Part shown: piece by piece, positions 11,834 through 23,702 of the stretch
How the letters are laid out: the number at the start of each line of letters is the position of its first letter
How positions within the stretch are numbered: position 1 is the first letter of the stretch
Assembly: GCA_030562195.1 (NCBI GenBank)
Contig: JAUJPP010000002.1
Location: forward strand, 806,001 to 870,000
Source of the DNA: Nipponacmea schrenckii
Lineage: Eukaryota; Mollusca; Gastropoda; Lottiidae
Direction: 5' to 3'
Length of the DNA: 64,000 bases
Translations under genes and position numbers: made by a program
The notes under the pieces: generated by a model
Databases searched by the model: none
What the model was told of the DNA's origin: nothing
The model's input: the letters and a program-made list of their open reading frames with translations, nothing else

Positions 11834-12520
11834 GGTTTGCCTTTAATTTTTCTCATAATAAAATTCGTGAAATTTCAAACAAAATGGAATACTATCTCGA
11901 TCATGAACAGCCTTTCTCCGTTGACTTAAATTTCAATAATTTTAGTCGATTAAGTCTCGATGGTTTCAAACGTCTATTTAAACCTACTATAAACTTCACT
12001 GAATATAATTTGGCTCAGTTAAATTTTGAAATGCGATACAACCCATGGATATGTGATTGTGAAATGCACCCATTTGTAATAAGTTTTGTTAACAGCTTTT
12101 TACGTACCTCTAAAGAACTGGCTGAAAGTATTTATTGTGCATCTCCTCCCTCACTAGCTGGTAAATCGTTTGAGTATTTAGTAGATAATCCGCATGTTTT
12201 AGTGTGTGACATTAAAGATAATTGTCCAGATAGATGTGTTTGTGAAGATAGGCCAGATGGCAAGCATATTATGATAGATTGTAGTCATACTAATCAATTG
12301 ACCATGCCTTTGAATCTACCTAAACAATCAAAATGTTCACCAAACTCAAGTGTAAATGTCACAATTGATTTGTCACATAATAAAATAAACAATATTATAT
12401 GGACTAATTATACTCAGAACATTATATATTTGAACATATCAAGTAATGTAATTGATAAAATAGAACCAAAGTTCATGAAATATGCACTCTCTAATTTGAA
12501 ACTGGATATACGGTATAATA
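11834..12520 (+). pseudogene. Toll-like receptor copy B, truncated at both ends
   Basis: The TLR 5' flank (11560-11833) is joined directly to the LRR region at codon ~203 of the intact gene, at the shared bases GGTTT. The signal peptide and first five LRRs are therefore missing. The copy then runs almost identical to 16883-17565 through the first LRR cap (ICDCEMHPFV), the second cysteine cluster and two LRRs. It ends at GGTATAAT, where sequence switches to the reverse transcriptase of retrotransposon copy 2 in antisense. Transmembrane and TIR regions are absent. No functional receptor can be made. Confidence 0.9.
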
Positions 12521-14975
12521 ATAATAACAGATCCTTGGGGGGTTCCATTCTCCAGTGAGTGCTTCTCACTGATGGAATTGGCGACGTTGACTTGTATCTG
12601 GCGATCCTTTAGAAAGTCCTGGATCCACCGGAACATACGCCCCTTGATGCCAAGATTGCTAAGTTTAAAAAGTAGACCATCGACCCATACTAAATCGAAG
12701 GCTTTGGATAAATCCAGAAAAAACTGCAATGAAGTAGTTCTTCTTTCCGAGGTGGGCAGCAATGTCATGTTGAAGTCGAACGATTTGATCTATTGTTGAC
12801 CGTTTCTCTCTGTAGCCGCTTTGGTTAGGATCGATGAGACCATTTAGTTCACAGTGGTATCGAAGTCTATTGTTGACCATCGTCTCAAAGGTTTTACATA
12901 GAGTCGAGGTCAGAGAAATAGGCCTGTATGAACTGCATGGATGTTTGTCCTTAGGCGGTTTTGGTAGAGGAATGACCATCGCTGTTTTCCAACTTTCCGG
13001 AATTGTACCATTATACCATGATGTGTTAAATAATTCCAGTAGAACTGTAGATACCTCCATTGGTAACTCCTTTAACATGCTGTACTTGATGTTGTCTTCA
13101 CCAGCGGCGCTGTCCTTCTTAGTACGCAGTGCGTTCTTCAGCTCGACGAGGGTGAACGGAGCATTAATGTCCCGTTCGTCTTCTATTGGTTGGTGGTGGA
13201 TTGGAGTCTGGTTGCTGTAGAAGGCCTTCTTGTTCTTCAGGAATTCTTTGGTGTGGTTGGTATCAGAACTGCCGTTTGCATAACACTTGGCTAACAAATT
13301 GGCTTTCACTTCGTTGCTGTATTCTGTGGTGTCCCTGTAAGATAAAAATGGAATGGAAGATTTAGATTTTTTACCGAGCATAGAGCCAATTTTACCCCAG
13401 GCAGATCCTAATTTGGTCCTCTCATTTAATGAGTTGCAGAACTCCTGCCAGTGCTTTGTTTTTGAATCACGTAACAAAGCAGCTGTAGTAGCCTTGACGT
13501 CCAAATAATCTGCCTTGGTAACACGGTTCAAATTCCTCTGGTGTCGACGTAGAGCTTTCTTTCTGGCGTCTACGGCGGTCTGGAGGTCGTCGGACCACCA
13601 CGACTTCGGTGACGTACGTACAATGCCATCCTTAGTCCGGGAAATGGCGTTCATAGCAGCATCAGTGATAACCTGTGTTATCTTCCCAGAGAAACAGTTT
13701 ACATCCTCATCCTCGGCTAGATCAAGCCTAGAATGTGTGAAGTGGCGCTTGTAAAAGTCCCAGTTTGCCTTACCCAGCCTCCATCTACCTTGCCATTTGA
13801 TTTTTTCTTTCACAATGTTACAAGATAGTGTAGTCTCGATAATAACGTGGTCACTTCCAAGGCTTTCACTGGTTGTTTCCCATGTGCAGTCCTTAGCTAA
13901 CCGACTGCTTACTAGAGTGAGATCGAGATGCGAACCAATAGGAGATAGAGTACCAACATAAGTAATACTACCATCATTTAAACAGACCAGGTCATTGGCT
14001 TCAATGAACTCAGCAACTTGTTTACCACTAGTGTCAGTTGTCGGCGAGCCCCACAAAATGTGTTTGGCGTTGAAGTCACCAAGCACAATATTGTCGGTCC
14101 CGGGCAACTGATCGTAAACATACTGATATTCACTTAGTCGTTGAGGGCTGCCGTTGAGAGCAGGTCGATAAATGTTAAGGATAGAAAAAACCCTTGACTT
14201 GTCGGTAAAGGATACCGCCTGAGCCTCCAGAGGACCGATGGTTTTCAGAGGTACTTCATATTATGTTACACCATTCTTGACGTAAATGGCCAGACCCCCA
14301 CCACTTCGATGATTGAGAGCATTGGGTCTGTCCTGTCTGATGAGAGTATAACCACTGATGACGGGGTCTTTATTCTTTGAACCAATCTTTGAATCTTGTG
14401 GGAAGACGGCATCATACTGCTTCTCCTGTAGTATCTTCTCTAGTTCAGACTTGCGTGAGCAAGCTGTCAATCCATTTATGTGGAGCTGTATAAACCTGAA
14501 ATTGAATGAAACAGATTAGTGACTTTATGAAAAAATAAGTTTAACAGGGGGTTTGGGGTGTCATCCATGTCCGTCACTGAGGGAGTGTGCAATGTTTTGG
14601 TAAGGGAAGTGCTTCTAGACCCACTGGACAGTGATTTAGCTAGCGAAACGCTTCTAGAACGCCCAATGACGGGTCTGGACCTAGGGGTTTTAACGGTACT
14701 CCTAGACTGGCGAGACTGGTCATTAGTGGAGATCGCTTTCATCTTGTGAGGCGTCCCCAACAATTGGCCCTCCTCGTCAATTTTCGGAGCATCCGTGCTG
14801 GATCTCTTCCTCTTCGGTTGGTTGTCGCTTTCCTTCGTTGGTTTGAGGTTTGGTACGAATTCTTTGCACACTGCTGCCACTGCATCTACTATGTGCTGGG
14901 GGTTGAGGTCTCCCGTGTGTTTACAGGCTGTGAGAGTCACCGACACTAACCTAGAACAGAAACTGATAAAGGTAA
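12521..14975 (-). mobile_element. Non-LTR retrotransposon copy 2, 3'-truncated within RT
   Basis: Minus strand order: ORF1-like (14946-14476; basic, Ser/Lys-rich, no recognised domain), an endonuclease start (14470-14261) ended by an in-frame TAA, endonuclease plus reverse transcriptase (14107-12665) with LGDFNAKH, SSYRPISLTS and NQSGYREKRSTIDQ, then a frameshift near 12720 into DLSKAFD and NGTPQGSV. The sequence stops there, before the catalytic YxDD block. Loss of the 3' side is atypical for target-primed retrotransposition, which usually truncates the 5' end; here the break is a rearrangement junction with TLR copy B. The same TAA is present in copy 1, so both copies descend from one already defective insertion. 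Confidence 0.9.
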
Positions 14976-14978
14976 AAG

Positions 14979-15718
14979 GTTAAGAATGATGAGGGCAATT
15001 TATACTCACATGTAATTGTGTACCCTACTATGGTAAACATACTTTTAAAAAGAAAGCTTGTCAGGCAAGATAATATGCTAATTGCTTTCAATGCCAATGC
15101 TTGACCAAACCAAGCTTTTCAAAATCCATCGAAAATTGCAGCTTTTATTGCACCCAAAATAAAATTTTGACATGATTTGACAAAGTCAAAGGCAATAACT
15201 CAAAAAACGTTCATCGAAATTGTCAAATTCGAACTTGACCGTCGCTTTATCAATTCCGATGCTCAAACTAAGTTTCATTAAAATTCATTGAATATTGCAG
15301 CTTCTATCACACCAACTAAACAATTTTAACGCAATTTTACTAAGTCAATCAATTCCAATGTTCACACCAAATTTCATCAAAATTCATTGAACATTGTAGC
15401 TTCTTTAGCATACACAATAAAAATTTTACGCGATTTTACTAAGTCAAGGACAATAACTAAAAAACTGTTAATTGAAAAATCGTCAAATTCTATCTTGACC
15501 GCAGTCTTATCAATTTCAATACTCATACCAAGTTTCAGCAAAATTAATTGAAAAATTGCAGCTTCTATTGTAACAAAAATACAACGCAATTTTACTAAGT
15601 CAATCAATTCCAATGCTCACACCAAATTTCATCAAAATTCATTGAAAATTGTAGCTTCTTTAGCAAACACAATAAAATTTTTACGCGATTATACTTTGTC
15701 AAGGGCAATAACTCAAAA
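14979..15718. repeat. Truncated core-repeat element upstream of TLR copy C
   Basis: Near-identical duplicate of 10814-11556: GCTTGTCAGGCAAG at about 15055, then core units carrying CAATAACTCAAAA and CTTGACCGTCGC. It is about 20 bp shorter than its partner in one core unit. It runs straight into the TLR 5' flank at GTTACGTGTGC (15719). Confidence 0.7.
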
Positions 15719-18700
15719 CTGTTACGTGTGCAAAAGCATTTTGGCCTATATATCTAAACTGAAATCAGTGTTAGTGATATGTATATTGAGATCCGGTCGA
15801 ACTTGACTATTTAATTGTAGACAGAAATAGAAAAAAATGGAAATTCCACCGTTTTTCGCTATGAAAATTGGTTAAGAGAATAGAAGGAAGTCAGAGAAAA
15901 AAATAATATAAACTCAGTTTAACTTCGAATTGCATAGTTGAATATTAGAAACACAATAGTTAGTTTTATTGGATATCACTGTTAAAAAAGTTGAATGGTT
16001 TAGGCCTACATGATTAGAATTTGAAAGTGGATATTCAATTGTTTAAGACTAACATTAACAATTTTGATATAGTTATGTGAATAACAAGAAGTTTAAAGGT
16101 GTATAAAGTGCTAAATGGTAATGCATCTATAGATATATATATTGTTATTTGTTGTGTACCGACTTATTGTGACTGTGCGATTTACCTCAGTTATTTTTAA
16201 TGTTAGGTCGGCTATAATATGTTATCGTAACATTACAAAATTCAAATAGTTAGTTTAATGACATAGAGCGTGAATCATGACACCACTGTGTACTCTCAGT
16301 TTAGTTGTATTTTTATGTTGCCTTTGTCAAATTAATACATCGTGTTTAAATGGTGATTATACAGAAATTAATGTGAATGATGTGACCAAACTTAAAAATG
16401 AGCAATCAAATCGGATCAATTTGGATCTATCGAATGGAAATTTAACTGATATAACATACATTGTTAAGACGATAAACGAGTTTGGTGTTGGAAATCGGAT
16501 TATCAAACTGGATATAAGCAACAACTTAATACATCTACTGTCAGATATGCTTCAATATCTACCTAATGTGAAAAGTTTGAATATTTCAAACAATAACTTA
16601 TCTTCATTACGTCAAGACACTTTTATACACAATCAGTGTTTGGAAATATTAGATTTAAGTTTCAATAATTTGGAATATTTACCCTCTGAGCTATTGGACT
16701 TGAAAGATAAGTTAGTGTCCTTTGACGCTTCTCATAATAAAATCAAAGATATGGGATTTCAGCTGTTTCACGATGGTTTGATTAATTTAAAACAAGTGAA
16801 TATATCTTATAATGAATTGGAACATCTTGAACCATGGCCATACAGTATAAATCGTAGAGGCCATCTAGCAACGTTTGGGTTTGCCTTTAATTTTTCTCAT
16901 AATAAAATTCGTGAAATTTCAAACAAAATGGAATACTATCTCGATCATGAACAGCCTTTCTCCGTTGACTTAAATTTCAATAATTTTAGTCGATTAAGTC
17001 TCGATGGTTTCAAACGTCTATTTAAACCTACTATAAACTTCACTGAATATAATTTGGCTCAGTTAAATTTTGAAATGCGATACAACCCATGGATATGTGA
17101 TTGTGAAATGCACCCATTTGTAATAAGTTTTGTTAACAGCTTTTTACGTACCTCTAAAGAACTGGCTGAAAGTATTTATTGTGCATCTCCTCCCTCACTA
17201 GCTGGTAAATCGTTTGAGTATTTAGTAGATAATCCGCATGTTTTAGTGTGTGACATTAAAGATAATTGTCCAGATAGATGTGTTTGTGAAGATAGGCCAG
17301 ATGGCAAGCATATTATGATAGATTGTAGTCATACTAATCAATTGACCATGCCTTTGAATCTACCTAAACAATCAAAATGTTCACCAAACTCAAGTGTAAA
17401 TGTCACAATTGATCTGTCACATAATAAAATAAACAATATTATATGGACTAATTATACTCAGAACATTATACATTTGAACATATCAAGTAATGTAATTGAT
17501 AAAATAGAACCAAAGTTCATGAAATATGCACTCTCTAATTTGAAACTGGATATACGGTATAATATGATCAAGTCTTTACCGAATTCCATAAAAAAACTTC
17601 AATACAAAAACCTTTATTTCGACCATAATCCATTACATTGTAACTGTGATTTTCTATGGTTCAACAATTGGATACGACTTCACTCTAAACATAACAATTA
17701 TACATGTACTGTTGAAAATGAAATACATTATATAAAAGCTGTAACTTACAATAGTCTCCACTGTTATACAGATCTGGCTATAATATTGTGTGTAATATTC
17801 ATACCAGTTTTTGTGATAGTTGTGTCAGCAGTTCTTGTGTATCAAAAGTGGTCTTACGAAACAAAAGTTATCATATCTCAAATAGTTAGTAAATGCAATA
17901 TAAATTTGGAAAAGTCAGAAAAATCGTTCCATAAGTATGATGTGTATATATCTTCTAATGTGGAAAGCACAGATACAAGGCTATGGATAAAGGACAGATT
18001 ATTGAAACAATTAGATACATATGGGCTTAAGGTGTATTATCCACCTCGAAACAATCCAGCTGATGGCTGCATAATTGATGTTATGATAGAAAATATATCC
18101 GTGAGTCGTAAATTTCTGATCATTTTAGATGAAAGTTATTTAAACAGTGGATGGTGTATAGAAGAATTTGATCAAGCCCACCAAAATATGTGTGATGTTA
18201 ACAAGAGAAAAATAATTGTTTTCGTATGTTCTGATAATATTGATTTAGAGAATATTCAACAAGAATCTCTAAAAACATATATTAAACATGAACAATTTAT
18301 AAAGCATGACGACTTCCTATGTTGGCAAAAGTTGAGATACGAGATATTCAACGATTGCAAGGAAGACAAGGAAGTAAAAGTTACTCAAGCTTGAGTGAAT
18401 TTAAAATAAAAAGTGCTTAGAAAATAATTGGTGTTTATGCATTTCGATATTATTGAGTAAAAATAAATAGAATGAAAAAAAATGTTTTCTTGTTTACCGT
18501 GGGATCGTTCGTGTTGATTTTTATAGCTTTTTCGGAGAACAGAGTCTTATAGCTTGATGAATTTGTTTTCCCCCATGTTTACCTTCTTTATAATATCGGT
18601 TATAATCCACAGCAGATATACATTGTGAGGATTTTTCATGACATCTTTTACTGAATCATTATCGAAAGTGTCCTATTAAAAAGTTCCATTGTCGACATCA

Positions 18701-19010
18701 TGACAAATATGATAGATCTGTGTAATCAAGTAATTGAGCAGCTAAAATTGACCCTCACACTTTATTACAATCTGGCAATTACCTTTGAGTTATAATTTAT
18801 ACTCGAAATGTGCCAATGTGACATTAGACTTTGAATTGAGTTTGAATATTGACGAGGACATGTGAATAGAGGAGGGGGGGGGGGTTGCTCAGGCTACTCA
18901 TCCTCTCACGTAATCATGTCCTAGACGCCTTGTTGGAATTTGTAAAGTCAAGTCAAACTGCACTAGTAATACATGAGTGTCATCATTATAACGCGTGAAG
19001 ATGTACTGAT
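15719..19010 (+). repeat. TLR duplication block, copy C (5' flank, gene, 3' flank)
   Basis: Matches 5530-8813 over its whole length, including about 550 bp upstream of the start codon and about 600 bp downstream of the stop. The 5' flank holds no TATA box that I can place with confidence. The 3' flank includes a G-run (18873-18882) also seen in copy A at 8670-8678. It continues without interruption into a core-repeat element, giving the empty site for the retrotransposon after copy A. Confidence 0.8.
16277..18394 (+). CDS. Intact Toll-like receptor (multi-cysteine-cluster type), 705 aa
   Basis: Single-exon receptor. Residues 1-21 are a signal peptide (MTPLCTLSLVVFLCC start). About eight LRRs follow (LDISNN, LNISNNN, LDLSFNN, VNISYNE patterns), then a first cysteine cap (NPWICDCEMHPF, about 270-330), an N-terminal-type cluster (NCPDRCVCEDRP), further LRRs, a second cap (NPLHCNCDFLW, about 453-495), one transmembrane helix (about 497-525) and a cytoplasmic TIR domain from about 552 (box 1 YDVYISS, box 2 PPRNNPADGC, SGWCIEEF, box 3 LCWQKLRYEIF). 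Two cap regions separated by an LRRNT-type cluster define the protostome Toll-like arrangement. The expected role is recognition at the cell surface or in endosomes and MyD88-type signalling; the ligand cannot be inferred. AATAAA lies at 18405. Confidence 0.93.
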   Translation: MTPLCTLSLVVFLCCLCQINTSCLNGDYTEINVNDVTKLKNEQSNRINLDLSNGNLTDITYIVKTINEFGVGNRIIKLDISNNLIHLLSDMLQYLPNVKSLNISNNNLSSLRQDTFIHNQCLEILDLSFNNLEYLPSELLDLKDKLVSFDASHNKIKDMGFQLFHDGLINLKQVNISYNELEHLEPWPYSINRRGHLATFGFAFNFSHNKIREISNKMEYYLDHEQPFSVDLNFNNFSRLSLDGFKRLFKPTINFTEYNLAQLNFEMRYNPWICDCEMHPFVISFVNSFLRTSKELAESIYCASPPSLAGKSFEYLVDNPHVLVCDIKDNCPDRCVCEDRPDGKHIMIDCSHTNQLTMPLNLPKQSKCSPNSSVNVTIDLSHNKINNIIWTNYTQNIIHLNISSNVIDKIEPKFMKYALSNLKLDIRYNMIKSLPNSIKKLQYKNLYFDHNPLHCNCDFLWFNNWIRLHSKHNNYTCTVENEIHYIKAVTYNSLHCYTDLAIILCVIFIPVFVIVVSAVLVYQKWSYETKVIISQIVSKCNINLEKSEKSFHKYDVYISSNVESTDTRLWIKDRLLKQLDTYGLKVYYPPRNNPADGCIIDVMIENISVSRKFLIILDESYLNSGWCIEEFDQAHQNMCDVNKRKIIVFVCSDNIDLENIQQESLKTYIKHEQFIKHDDFLCWQKLRYEIFNDCKEDKEVKVTQA

Positions 19011-19020
19011 TAAGGATGAT

Positions 19021-19557
19021 CATGGCAATTGATACTCACATGTAATTGTGTACCCTATGATGATGGTAAACATAGGCCTACTTTGAAATAGAAAGCTTGC
19101 CAGGCAAGATAATATACGCCCACTGCCTGCTCAAACTTGAATAATATGTTGGACAATAACTTCTTTGCTAATTGTTATCAATGCCAATGCTTGACCAAAC
19201 CAAGCTTATCAAAATCCATCGAAAATTGCAGCTTTTATTGCACCCAAAATAATAACTCAAAAAACGTTCGAAATTGTCACATTCGAACTTGACCACTGCT
19301 TTATCAAATCCGATGCTCAAACTAAGTTTCATAAAAATTCATTAAAAATTGCAGCTTCTATTGCACCAACAATACAATTTTAACGCAATTTTACTAAGTC
19401 AAGGACTATAACTCAAAAACCGTTCATTGAAAATTCGTCAAAAACAATTCCAATTAATACTCACACCAAGTTATATCAAACTCCATTGAAAATTGTAGAT
19501 TCTATTGTTGACGGACCGACAGACCGACGACAATATACGTCCACATGGCGGAATATA
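19021..19557. mobile_element. Core-repeat element, short copy with both ends
   Basis: Left terminus GCTTGCCAGGCAAGAT then ATACGCCCAC (about 19093-19120). Core units marked by AATAACTCAAAA and TTGACCACTGC lie between. The right terminus is GACGGACCGACAGACC then ATACGTCCACATGG (19509-19550). This is the most complete small member of the family in the window and helps define the ends of the truncated copies near the TLRs. Confidence 0.65.
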
Positions 19558-21132
19558 AAAATTAACGGAGTCACATTGTTTTGATTTTGAAATTGTGCAT
19601 GACCTATGGTGGTAATTTAGTTTGGATTTTTCAGTCTTTTTCTGACCCGATTCAGAGAATTCGGACAGTTCGGGAATTTGGAATTTTACACTCACCGCTA
19701 TATTTATTACAATTACATAGTAATAATAGTAATCTGTCCACAAGCAGAATTTGGCGTTTAGAAAAAGAAAGATAATCTTCCTCTTTCGAGTATGACAAAG
19801 ATCTTATTAATAGAAGTTAGGTTTAACAATAACGATATTCTCAAGTATCAAGATTAAGACAATTATTATTGTGGGAAATAGCACATATGGATTACATCAT
19901 AATAGTACATATAAATAAAATCTACTTAAATTACAATACTTAATATGTTATTCTTTTGAAATAATGATACATGTATATGTTTCGTTTAATATTTAAATAT
20001 ATCTTCGAAGGGTGAAAGTTTAACTGACAATTCTCATTCATTCTTTATAATCAAGCATCTCAGCGATAGAGTCTTACAAGACTTAACATCATAAATATTA
20101 AAAGAATCGTGAAATGCCAAACACTGGTCCCTAATTATCAAAAGAAAAGATGCCTTCGAGAAAATTATTGCGCATGGGGAAATGGACTTTGGAAAGAAGT
20201 TGTTTAATTCACATTTTGTCCTAAATTTAGATATTGCATCAAACTATGTCGGCTGTAAGCTACTTGAAATAAACAAGTTGTAGTTCATAATTGTTTCTAT
20301 ATAAAATTACCACGCATCATTGTACTCTTAAACTTCCTGCTTGAAATGTGTAGCCTATTATAAAAAAAATATTGTATCAAATGAACGGTTTGCTATTCTC
20401 ATGGTTAAAAACTCGTCGGCGCTTCTAGATATTTAAAACGAACATTTTTTATGAAATCATGACTGCCTTAAAGGCATTTTTAAAGAAGTATTCTTCAATT
20501 ACTTGGGAGGATTGAAAATAGAATAGTGCACATTGATGCTATCTAGGTCCACATTACACATAGCCCACAATTTTAGTAAAACATACACTTTTTAGAAAAT
20601 CTATTTACAATCTCTTTAAAGGGATACATAGTCTTCTTTATGAAAAAAGAGAATATAAGGAGGGATTATAATTTTAAAAAGTGATATGACTATATAGCTA
20701 AAATCTATGATTTTATTAAGAACGTCTATCTTTAAGGAAGTACAATCTGGTTCCACACGATAACTATGACTATGACTTTGAATAATGCACATTCAGTATC
20801 TTTTAACACCTTACAGTTTCAAGTCTAAAGTCAATCAAAGTTGAATCAATCAAAAGCACAAAACGCTAAGCAAGTTAGCATGGGGCAAATGGAGGCTGGA
20901 GTTTAGTTTCAAGAGTCGGCCTCCATTACGCTACGGCATTCAGAAAGTGTCCACGTATTCAGAACAAGTCACGGGATGTTATCAGTAAATATGAAAATTG
21001 ATTAGAAATATTAAAGGAAACGCCAGGTACAATAGGTCATATAGATATACCTTCTTACAACAGACACATTATCGTCAGTGTGAGAATTTTAATGTTCTAA
21101 ATATTCATCAGTATTTCTGATAAACAAGAATC
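19558..21132. other. Intergenic region upstream of alpha-tubulin, no gene seen
   Basis: AT-rich DNA without supported open frames. It should contain the tubulin promoter and 5' UTR, but no clear TATA box could be assigned. TTAAAGGGATACATAG at about 20616 resembles one end of the TTAA-flanked elements found in HEXD, with no matching second end. Confidence 0.5.
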
Positions 21133-23122
21133 ATGGTAAGCAAGTTTTGGTAATACGCTTGGTGTTTCAGCAGAGGAATTGATCCAATGCCAAAGCATGT
21201 TTATGAAATGTGCCATATTCAGTAACTTTTACAAGTTGGCTAATAAATGTTGTGCTTTCTTGGTTTGCACACAGGAGGTCCAAGAGTACGAATAACCTGT
21301 CTCACCGAAATTGTAGCAAAATTTGTACAACGGCATGGCAACGATTCTCCAGTTTGAATATACCCAACCATTCGGTTTTAAACTCCAATGTTGTCTCCAG
21401 TGAAATCGGAGGTCTTGAAACGTGCAAGAACCGTTATATTATTGCATATTAAGCCAAACGGTTGTGTTCATATCCAGCAAAATTATTTTGCCACTTCAAT
21501 AATGCCATGTCCTTTTTCCAGCGTGAAGTAATAAGTATCCATGTTGGTCAAGCTGGTGTTCAAATTGGCAATTCATGTTGGGAACTTTACTGTTTAGAAC
21601 ACGGTATCAAACCAAACGGTGAAATTCCAGATGACCATTTAAAAACTGGAGGATTTCAGGAGGCCTTTGATACTTTCTATAGTGAAGGTGCTGCAGGAAG
21701 ACGTGTTCCAAGAGCAGTATTTGTTGATTTAGAACCAACTGTTATTGGTAGGTTCAAGTTAGTTTATAGCCAAGTGTACTCTGTCTTAGAAAATTCATTT
21801 CAATTGAAAATAACTTGCATATTCCCGAAGGCTCGATACCAAGAATGCTATGACGATTATATTCAGCGTTTTCTCAATGTTGTAGTATAAAACTCTATAC
21901 TCAGGAAACGAAATAAACCAATCTACCGATTAAAAAAACACGAAAACTCCCAAAACATAACTTATTATATTTTATTCTCATTTAAGATGAAATTCGTACA
22001 GGTGAATATCGTCAACTGTTTCATCCCGATCAACTAATCACCGGTAATGAAGATGCTGCTAATAACTATGCACGCGGTCATTACACTATTGGTAGAGAGT
22101 TGATAGACGAAGTCTTGGACAGGATAAGAAAACTGTCTGAAAACTGCCGTGGACTTCAAGGATTCCTGATATTTCATAGTTTTGGTGGAGGTACTGGCTC
22201 TGGTTTCAGCTCATTGTTGATGGAAAGACTTTCTGTTGATTATGGAAAGAAATCCAAGTTGGAGTTCTCTATCTACCCGGCACCACAAATCTGTACTGCT
22301 GTTGTTGAACCATACAATGCTGTGTTGACAACACACACAACCCTCGAACACTCCGATTGTTCTTTCCTCGTTGATAATGAAGCCATTTACGATCTTTGTA
22401 GAAGAAGCTTAAACGTGGAAAGGCCATCTTACACAAATCTCAATCGATTGATCAGCCAAATTGTAAGCTCAATCACCGCTTCGTTACGTTTTGATGGATG
22501 TCTGAACGTAGATTTAACCGAATTTCAGACCAATTTGGTTCCGTATCCGAGAATTCATTTTCCCGTCGCAACATATGCTCCTATTATATCTTCCGAGAGA
22601 GCCTTCAGAGAGCAAATGACAGTGAGTGAATTGAGTAATGCTTGTTTCGAACCAGCAAACCAAATGGTCAAATGTGATCCAAGAAAAGGCAAATATATGT
22701 CTTGCTGTATGCTGTTTAGGGGAGATGTGGTACCAAAGGATGTCAGCGCAGCTATAGCCAATATAAAAACTAAGCGCTCGATACAGTTTGTAGACTGGTG
22801 CCCAACAGGATTTAAAGTTGGTATCAATTACCAACCGCCATCTGTTGTACCCGGTGGTGACTTAGCCAAGGTCCCAAGAGCTGTTTGTATGCTGAGCAAC
22901 ACAACTGCCATTTCCGAGGCATGGAATAGATTGGACCATAAATTTGATCTAATGTATGCTAAGAGAGCCTTCGTTCACTGGTATGTTGGTGAAGGCATGG
23001 AAGAAGGAGAATTTGCTGAAGCCAGAGAAGACTTAGCTGCCCTAGAGAAAGATTATGATGAGGTAGCCGCTGAATCATTAGATTATGAAGATGATGATGA
23101 CGTTGAACAATCCGAATATTAA
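21133..23122 (+). CDS. Divergent alpha-tubulin, three coding exons, 454 aa
   Basis: Coding exons: 21133-21135 (ATG alone, then GTAAGC), 21522-21747 and 21987-23122. A first intron directly after the start codon is a common alpha-tubulin gene structure. Visible family marks are [24 protein letters not shown] (GTP binding, around residues 140-150), the catalytic Glu in [11 protein letters not shown] that drives beta-tubulin GTP hydrolysis, and GEGMEEGEF near the C-terminus. The protein is unusual: the position of Lys40, the luminal acetylation site, is His and the following loop has one extra residue. The tail is short and Asp-rich ([13 protein letters not shown]) in place of the usual Glu/Gly-rich tail, but ends in Tyr. 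It is probably a tissue-restricted isotype, for example of germ line or cilia, which is inference. AATAAA is at 23155. Confidence 0.95.
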
Positions 23123-23702
23123 CTTTAATATCACATTAATCCAACATAGTCTTTAATAAACTATATTTTCATTTAAAGCCATCTTATTTTATCATAAATA
23201 TATGCCCTGCATAGCATCTATAGAAACACCTATAGAAACGAAAGTGTCATTTTCATGTTGACAAATTGGATAGCATTTCAATTTTTTTTTTTATTATGAT
23301 GCAATACAATGAAAATTATGAGATTGCCAGTATAGTGTAGTAACAAACACCTTATATAAATGGTCAAGAGAATAATAACTTCAATTTTAAATTTGAGCTG
23401 CACTTCATACTTTATACAATCCTGCTAAGAAAACTACCAAACTAAAATAGGGCTACATACTGTATATGAGGCTGTAGAAAATGTGAAATACAATATTTGG
23501 TTTCAGCTTTTTTATATAGGTTCATTTTACAAGATATATTGTTTTTACATAATAATATTTATATCAATAACAAGAACTATTGCACTTTGATCTCCACTAT
23601 CAACACATTTATTCTTGAAACAACAAAATCAATAACAATACAAAAATAGAAATTCTATAGCTATACACATTTGATATTTTCTCAATTGATTTGACTCAAA
23701 TG
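23123..23702. other. Tail-to-tail intergenic region, alpha-tubulin and VPS35L
   Basis: The tubulin polyadenylation signal lies at 23155-23160. For VPS35L on the other strand, TTTATT (AATAAA in reverse) at about 23289 is a candidate. Nothing else was recognised. Confidence 0.5.

Noticed and set aside
21210..21452. Open frame in alpha-tubulin intron 1
   Set aside because: It is inside the intron between the ATG exon and exon 2 and has no family resemblance.
22514..22834. Minus-strand frames over alpha-tubulin exon 3
   Set aside because: Shadows of a highly conserved coding exon.
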